A DNA stretch of 27,183 bases. It comes from Bordetella parapertussis. GTDB taxonomy: Bacteria > Pseudomonadota > Gammaproteobacteria > Burkholderiales > Burkholderiaceae_C. Shown here piece by piece: positions 23,366-27,183 of this stretch; positions within the stretch are counted from its first letter, which is position 1; each line of letters opens with the position of its first letter. The notes under the pieces were generated by a model. That model did no database searches. It saw nothing but the letters and a program-made list of their open reading frames with translations, and was not told where the DNA came from. A program made the position numbers and the translations under genes. The stretch is taken from the NCBI GenBank assembly GCA_945890735.1, contig CAMDCZ010000030.1, positions 1 through 27,183 on the forward strand, written 5' to 3'.

Positions 23366-24156
23366 ATGAGCGGCTCGAAGCGGGCGATTTCTTGGATCAG
23401 TTTGGCCAGTTGCACGCCCACCGCATGCAACACGGCTTGACCTTTGTCAGCAGTGGCCGCGGCGGCGTTGCCCGCCGCACCCTGGGGGTTGTAGTCTTGC
23501 ATGTGCCAGCCAAGTTTGGCGGTTTTGCCGTCCCCCAACAGCTCGAACGCCTGGGCGCGTTGCTCGGCGGCTGAGCCAAAAGCTTGCGCCTCAGTCATGC
23601 GCACCTTGTGTGGCGCGATGGCCAGCATCAGCGAGGTTTCCATGTCGCCGCCATGCACCCCAAAGCGCTGCTCGTGCGCGTCAAACGCTTGCATCGCTTC
23701 GCCCAAAGGCAGTTGGTACCAGTTGCTGCTGAACACGGTCAATCCCGCGTGACCGCGCAACTCACGCGCTGCCACGTCCATCAAACCGACATGGCCACCG
23801 TGCGCATTGAACAGCAGCAGTTTTTTCACACCCACGCGTGCCACCGACTCACCCAGGCTGCACCATTGCTCGATCACCGCCGCAGGTGAGTGGCTCAAGG
23901 TGCCGTCATAGGCCATGTGCTCACTGCTCAGGCCCACGCTTTGGGTCGGCAAGACCAGCACCTGGTCGGCAGGTTGCAAATGCAACAAAGCAGCCTCGAC
24001 CATGGCGTTGACCAAATCGGTGTCGACCGACAAGGGCAGGTGCGGGCCGTGTTGCTCGGTCGCGCCCAAGGGCAAGACCGCAACCGCGCTGGACGCGTCG
24101 AGTTCGGCGAAATCGGTGGTGTTGCAATCGGCCCAGTGGCGTGGAAAAACCTTCAT
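23362..24156 (-). CDS. creatininase-family amidohydrolase
   Basis: A 264-aa protein, the usual length of the creatininase/MftE/ArfB family. Metal-site motifs are present: LPLGATEQHGPHLPL (E34, H36), VDTD (D45), FNAHGGHVG (H119, H122) and GGDMETSLML (E173). These enzymes are metal-dependent and hydrolyse cyclic or linear amide bonds, as in creatinine or formamidopyrimidine. The substrate cannot be told from sequence, and no mycofactocin or riboflavin genes are adjacent. The open frame extends upstream to 24540, but homology starts at MKVFPRHW, with a -10-like TAAGAT 7 nt before this ATG. An ATG at 24165 is the alternative. Its 3' end overlaps the phosphatase stop by 3 bp, and it is divergent from the dsbD-like gene. 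Confidence 0.88.
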   Translation of the reverse strand: MKVFPRHWADCNTTDFAELDASSAVAVLPLGATEQHGPHLPLSVDTDLVNAMVEAALLHLQPADQVLVLPTQSVGLSSEHMAYDGTLSHSPAAVIEQWCSLGESVARVGVKKLLLFNAHGGHVGLMDVAARELRGHAGLTVFSSNWYQLPLGEAMQAFDAHEQRFGVHGGDMETSLMLAIAPHKVRMTEAQAFGSAAEQRAQAFELLGDGKTAKLGWHMQDYNPQGAAGNAAAATADKGQAVLHAVGVQLAKLIQEIARFEPLI

Positions 24157-24163
24157 GCACAGC

Positions 24164-24169
24164 ATCTTA
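24164..24169 (-). promoter_or_regulatory. -10-like hexamer for the creatininase-family gene
   Basis: The minus strand reads TAAGAT-GCTGTGC-ATG, a 7-nt gap to the chosen start. It lies within the 36-bp divergent spacer shared with the dsbD-like gene. No Shine-Dalgarno is seen. Confidence 0.35.
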
Positions 24170-24179
24170 AGCGCTTGGG

Positions 24180-24185
24180 TAACAT
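24180..24185 (+). promoter_or_regulatory. -10-like hexamer for the dsbD-like gene
   Basis: TAACAT is followed by 7 nt and ATG 24193. It overlaps the alternative ATG at 24184, which favours 24193 as the start if the hexamer is functional. The -35 region is poor. Confidence 0.3.
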
Positions 24186-24192
24186 GGCCCGC

Positions 24193-26337
24193 ATGTCTGC
24201 CCTTCGCCAACGTTTCGCCCGCTTTCTCCAACTCAGCCTGAGCACGCTCGGCTTGAGCCTGACCACCGCCTGGGCGCAAGGCCTGCCCTCGGCCGTGGTC
24301 ACCACGCCGCAGGTGCGCGCCGAGCTGGTGGCCCACGCGCCACAAGGCGTGCAAGCCGGTCAGCCCCTGATGCTGGGTTTGCTGCTGCAACACCAGCCCG
24401 GCTGGCACACCTATTGGCTCAACCCAGGCGACAGCGGCTTGGCCACCCATCTTCAATGGCAACTGCCCCAAGGCTTGGAGGCAGGTCCCACGGTTTGGCC
24501 GCGCCCGGGCATGATCCCCGTGGCCAACATGGTCAACCACGGCTTTGAGGGTCAGGTGTTGTTGGGCTCTTCAATCCAGGTCATGCCGTCGGTGGCCAGC
24601 GCGTCTGCGCTCGAATTGCGGTTGCAAGCAGAGTGGCTGGTTTGCAAAGAAGAATGCATCCCGCAAAGTGGCCAATTCGTCTTGCAGCTACCCACGCGCA
24701 GCAGCACCGCTGCACACGCGGGGCTGTTTGACGCTTTACTGGCGCAACAGCCCCAAAGCTTGCCTGCCCAAACCGCCACGCTCATGCCCACGGCATTGCA
24801 GGTGCGCGTCGCAGGCCTGCCCGCTGCGGTGCAAGGCCGCACCCTGAAAGCCTATGCCCAAACGCCCGAGGTGTTGGCCAGCGGCTTGGGTCTGCGGCCG
24901 GAGATCGTCTTGGGCGAGTGGCAGGGCGACACCTGGCAGATGAACGCGCCTTGGCATGCGTTTCGCCACAGCGAACCGCGCGAACTCGGCTTGCTGTTGG
25001 TCGAAGAAACCAGCGGGCAGGCTTGGCAAGTGGCCCTGACGATCGAAGGTGACTGGGGCACAGTGCAAGCCAGTCAACCGGTGGCGTCTGCCAGCCCCAG
25101 CTTGGCTGACAACGTTTCCGCCGCCAGCCCTGTCGCTTTGCTCGGTGCGGTGCTGGGCGCTTTGCTGGGCGGCTTGTTGCTCAATCTCATGCCCTGCGTG
25201 TTGCCCGTGTTGGCGATCAAGCTTTTGTCCTTGAGCCAACCCTCGGTCACACCCACCATGCGCCGCGGCATTGGCCTGGCCTACACCGCTGGTGTATTGC
25301 TCAGCATGCTGGGCTTGGCGCTCTTGGTCATGGGCATGCGGGCTGCAGGCCAACAACTCGGCTGGGGCTTTCAGCTGCAGTCGCCTGCGGTGGTGATTGT
25401 CTTGGCGGTGTTGTTCACCTTGATCGCCTTGAATTTGTTTGGCGTGGCGCATGTGCGCGGTGCCTGGGCCAGTGGTTTGGCTGCCCAACTCGCGCGCCAC
25501 CCCTTGGCTGATGCGCTGCTCTCAGGCGTGTTGGCGGTGGTGGTGGCCGCGCCCTGCACCGCGCCTTTCATGGGCGCCTCGGTCGGCTTGGCCTTCACCC
25601 TGCCGGCCTGGCAAGGCTTGCTGATTTTCATCAGCCTTGGCGCGGGTTTGGCGCTGCCGTTTTTGCTGGCCTGCTGGTGGCCAGCCCTGGCCGAGGCCTT
25701 GCCTCGCCCGGGCGCCTGGATGGTGGTGCTGCGCCAAGCGCTGGGCTTTCCGATGCTGGCCACCGTGGTCTGGTTGCTCTGGGTCTTGGGTCAACAAACC
25801 AGCATCGATGCCAGCGCGCTGATGCTCGCCGCCTTGGTGTTGTTCGCCGGTTTGGTCTGGGCTTGGGGGCTGGAGAGCCGTGCCCGTGTGTGGACCACCA
25901 GCCTGTTTGCACTGGCCCTGGCCTGGTTGTTGTGGGCCTGGGGGCCGGTATTGACGCGGGTCGACATGCCCAGCAGCAACGCGGCGCAGGCAGACAGTTC
26001 AGGTTGGCAAGCCTGGTCTTCCGCGCGGGTCGCGCAAGCCCTGCAAAACGGTCAACCGGTGTTCATCGACTTCACCGCCGCCTGGTGCGTGACCTGCCAG
26101 GTCAACAAACAAACCACCCTGCGTGACCCACAGGTGTTGCAAGCCTTTGCCGCGAAAAAAGTGCTGTTGCTGCGCGCCGATTGGACCCGCCAAGACCCCG
26201 CGATCAGCCAAGCCCTGGCGGCCCTGGGCAGAAGCGGTGTGCCGGTGTATGTGCTTTACGCCCCGGGCAAAGACCCCCAGTTGCTGTCGGAGTTGCTCAG
26301 CCCCACGGTCGTGCTCGCGGCCTTGGACCATTTGTGA
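24193..26337 (+). CDS. dsbD: DsbD-family thiol:disulfide interchange protein
   Basis: A 714-aa inner-membrane protein that passes electrons from cytoplasmic thioredoxin to periplasmic thiol proteins. A signal sequence (1-28, TTAWA) leads to a periplasmic N-terminal domain (30-290) with the redox pair C151/C155 (VCKEECIP), a form seen in DsbD/ScsB-type proteins. The membrane domain (about 312-590, eight or more helices) carries the redox cysteines C335 (NLMPCVLPV) and C455 (AAPCTAPFMG). The C-terminal thioredoxin-like domain (about 600-714) has the CVTC site at 632-635 (AAWCVTCQVNK). All three redox pairs are intact, so it should be active. Divergent from the creatininase-family gene and 58 bp before hemE. 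It could help keep the disulfides of the nearby Cys-rich surface proteins correct, but that link is only positional. ATG 24184 is an alternative start. Confidence 0.9.
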   Translation: MSALRQRFARFLQLSLSTLGLSLTTAWAQGLPSAVVTTPQVRAELVAHAPQGVQAGQPLMLGLLLQHQPGWHTYWLNPGDSGLATHLQWQLPQGLEAGPTVWPRPGMIPVANMVNHGFEGQVLLGSSIQVMPSVASASALELRLQAEWLVCKEECIPQSGQFVLQLPTRSSTAAHAGLFDALLAQQPQSLPAQTATLMPTALQVRVAGLPAAVQGRTLKAYAQTPEVLASGLGLRPEIVLGEWQGDTWQMNAPWHAFRHSEPRELGLLLVEETSGQAWQVALTIEGDWGTVQASQPVASASPSLADNVSAASPVALLGAVLGALLGGLLLNLMPCVLPVLAIKLLSLSQPSVTPTMRRGIGLAYTAGVLLSMLGLALLVMGMRAAGQQLGWGFQLQSPAVVIVLAVLFTLIALNLFGVAHVRGAWASGLAAQLARHPLADALLSGVLAVVVAAPCTAPFMGASVGLAFTLPAWQGLLIFISLGAGLALPFLLACWWPALAEALPRPGAWMVVLRQALGFPMLATVVWLLWVLGQQTSIDASALMLAALVLFAGLVWAWGLESRARVWTTSLFALALAWLLWAWGPVLTRVDMPSSNAAQADSSGWQAWSSARVAQALQNGQPVFIDFTAAWCVTCQVNKQTTLRDPQVLQAFAAKKVLLLRADWTRQDPAISQALAALGRSGVPVYVLYAPGKDPQLLSELLSPTVVLAALDHL

Positions 26338-26383
26338 TTCTGGCTCAGGTAAACACCCAAGCCAAACCCCCTGTTTGCCCTGC

Positions 26384-26389
26384 CACAAT
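26384..26389 (+). promoter_or_regulatory. -10-like hexamer for a leaderless hemE mRNA
   Basis: CACAAT-AGCGGC-ATG: exactly 6 nt separate the hexamer from the hemE start, in the same arrangement as at 22682-22696. It lies in the 58-bp gap after the dsbD-like gene. No Shine-Dalgarno or terminator is visible there. Confidence 0.35.
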
Positions 26390-26395
26390 AGCGGC

Positions 26396-27183
26396 ATGAC
26401 GACACCTTTACTCAACGACAGCTTCCTCAAAGCCTGCCTGCGTCAGGCCACCGACCACACCCCCGTTTGGCTGATGCGCCAAGCCGGCCGTTACCTGCCC
26501 GAGTACTGCGCCACCCGCGCCAAGGCAGGGAGTTTCATGGGTCTGGCCACCAATGTGAACTACGCCACCGAGGTCACCTTGCAGCCGCTCGAGCGCTATC
26601 CGCTGGATGCGGCGATTTTGTTCTCCGACATCCTGACCGTGCCCGACGCCATGGGCCTGGGCCTGTCGTTCGCCCAAGGCGAAGGCCCCAAGTTCGAGAA
26701 GGTCGTGCGCGACGAAGCCGCCGTGAATGCGCTGGCCGTGCCCGACATGCACAAGCTGCAATACGTGTTCGATGCGGTCAGCTCAATCCGCCAAGCCCTG
26801 AACGGCCGCGTGCCGCTGATTGGTTTCTCTGGCAGCCCCTGGACCCTGGCCTGTTACATGGTCGAAGGTGGCGGCTCGGACGACTACCGTTTGGTCAAAA
26901 GCCTGATGTATTCCCGCCCCGACCTGATGCACCGCATCTTGGCGATCAACGCTGACGCGGTGGCCCTGTATTTAAATACCCAAATTGAAGCCGGTGCCCA
27001 AGCGGTGATGGTGTTTGACAGCTGGGGCGGTGTGCTGGCCGATGGCGCCTTCCAAGCATTCAGCCTGGCTTACACCCGCCGGGTGCTGGCCCAACTCCAG
27101 CGCAGCCATGACGGCGCGGTGATTCCGCGCATCGTGTTCACCAAGGGCGGCGGCCTGTGGCTGCCCGAGATGGCCGAGCTCGA
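26396..27183 (+). CDS. hemE: uroporphyrinogen decarboxylase (partial, runs off the right edge)
   Basis: The first 262 codons of HemE, which removes four carboxyl groups from uroporphyrinogen III to give coproporphyrinogen III in cytoplasmic haem synthesis. The family's N-terminal signature is intact: PVWLMRQAGRYLPEY (about 23-37) with the substrate-binding arginines. So are FSDILTVPDAMG (D78, the catalytic aspartate), GFSGSPWTLACYM (about 143-155) with MVEGGGS following, and VMVFDSWGG (about 204-212). The sequence stays open to the last base, and about 100 residues should remain outside the window. A neighbouring function in haem or cytochrome assembly fits a DsbD-family gene upstream, though the two need not be an operon. 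Confidence 0.95.
   Translation, partial: MTTPLLNDSFLKACLRQATDHTPVWLMRQAGRYLPEYCATRAKAGSFMGLATNVNYATEVTLQPLERYPLDAAILFSDILTVPDAMGLGLSFAQGEGPKFEKVVRDEAAVNALAVPDMHKLQYVFDAVSSIRQALNGRVPLIGFSGSPWTLACYMVEGGGSDDYRLVKSLMYSRPDLMHRILAINADAVALYLNTQIEAGAQAVMVFDSWGGVLADGAFQAFSLAYTRRVLAQLQRSHDGAVIPRIVFTKGGGLWLPEMAEL

Noticed and set aside
23890..24183. N-terminal extension of the dsbD-like frame
   Set aside because: It is antisense to the creatininase-family gene and places a signal peptide about 100 residues inside; the start at 24193 (or 24184) fits the signal peptide.
24157..24540. N-terminal extension of the creatininase-family frame
   Set aside because: The first 128 codons are antisense to the dsbD-like gene, low complexity, and exceed the family length; homology starts at 24156.

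Overview
The window looks like chromosome of a betaproteobacterium of the order Burkholderiales, probably Comamonadaceae. This rests on the rRNA promoter and leader style, the moderately high G+C, and the forms of Uup, the DsbD-family protein and HemE. The genus cannot be fixed from sequence alone.

Layout. Positions 1-222 hold the minus-strand promoter, BoxA and leader of an rRNA operon whose 16S gene lies off the left edge. Next on the plus strand come uup (568-2454, ABC-F ATPase) and a seven-helix membrane sensor histidine kinase (2451-4358) coupled to it by an ATGA overlap. A minus-strand block of about 18 kb (22454 down to 4355) follows. In transcription order it holds a small exported DUF11 protein, a 954-aa exported DUF11-repeat protein, a 2489-aa protein, a 2101-aa PATR-repeat protein, and a NarL/FixJ-type response regulator. 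The 2489-aa protein has DUF11 repeats, an SdrD-B-like domain, a predicted outer-membrane barrel and a C-terminal NTF2-like domain. The 2101-aa protein looks like an autotransporter passenger but has no barrel of its own. Gaps inside this block are 4 to 49 bp, so it is probably one operon. The regulator and the kinase converge and overlap by 3 bp, so they are the natural candidate two-component pair. The right end is housekeeping: a histidine-phosphatase-family protein, a creatininase-family hydrolase, a DsbD-family thiol:disulfide reductase and the first 262 codons of hemE.

The most interesting unit is the 18-kb block. I infer that the barrel protein anchors, or helps export, the other surface proteins, and that the kinase/regulator pair controls the locus. 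The parts (DUF11, SdrD-B, PATR, NTF2-like) are known. This combination, with a barrel-less passenger beside a separate decorated barrel protein, is not one I recognise as a described secretion or surface-layer system. The cysteines of the three giant proteins fall in even numbers, confined to the terminal or DUF11 modules, which fits disulfide-stabilised extracellular proteins.

A second pattern is that five genes (uup, phosphatase, creatininase, dsbD-like, hemE) have a -10-like hexamer 6-7 nt before the chosen ATG and little sign of a Shine-Dalgarno, which suggests leaderless mRNAs. The large surface genes instead have recognisable ribosome binding sites.
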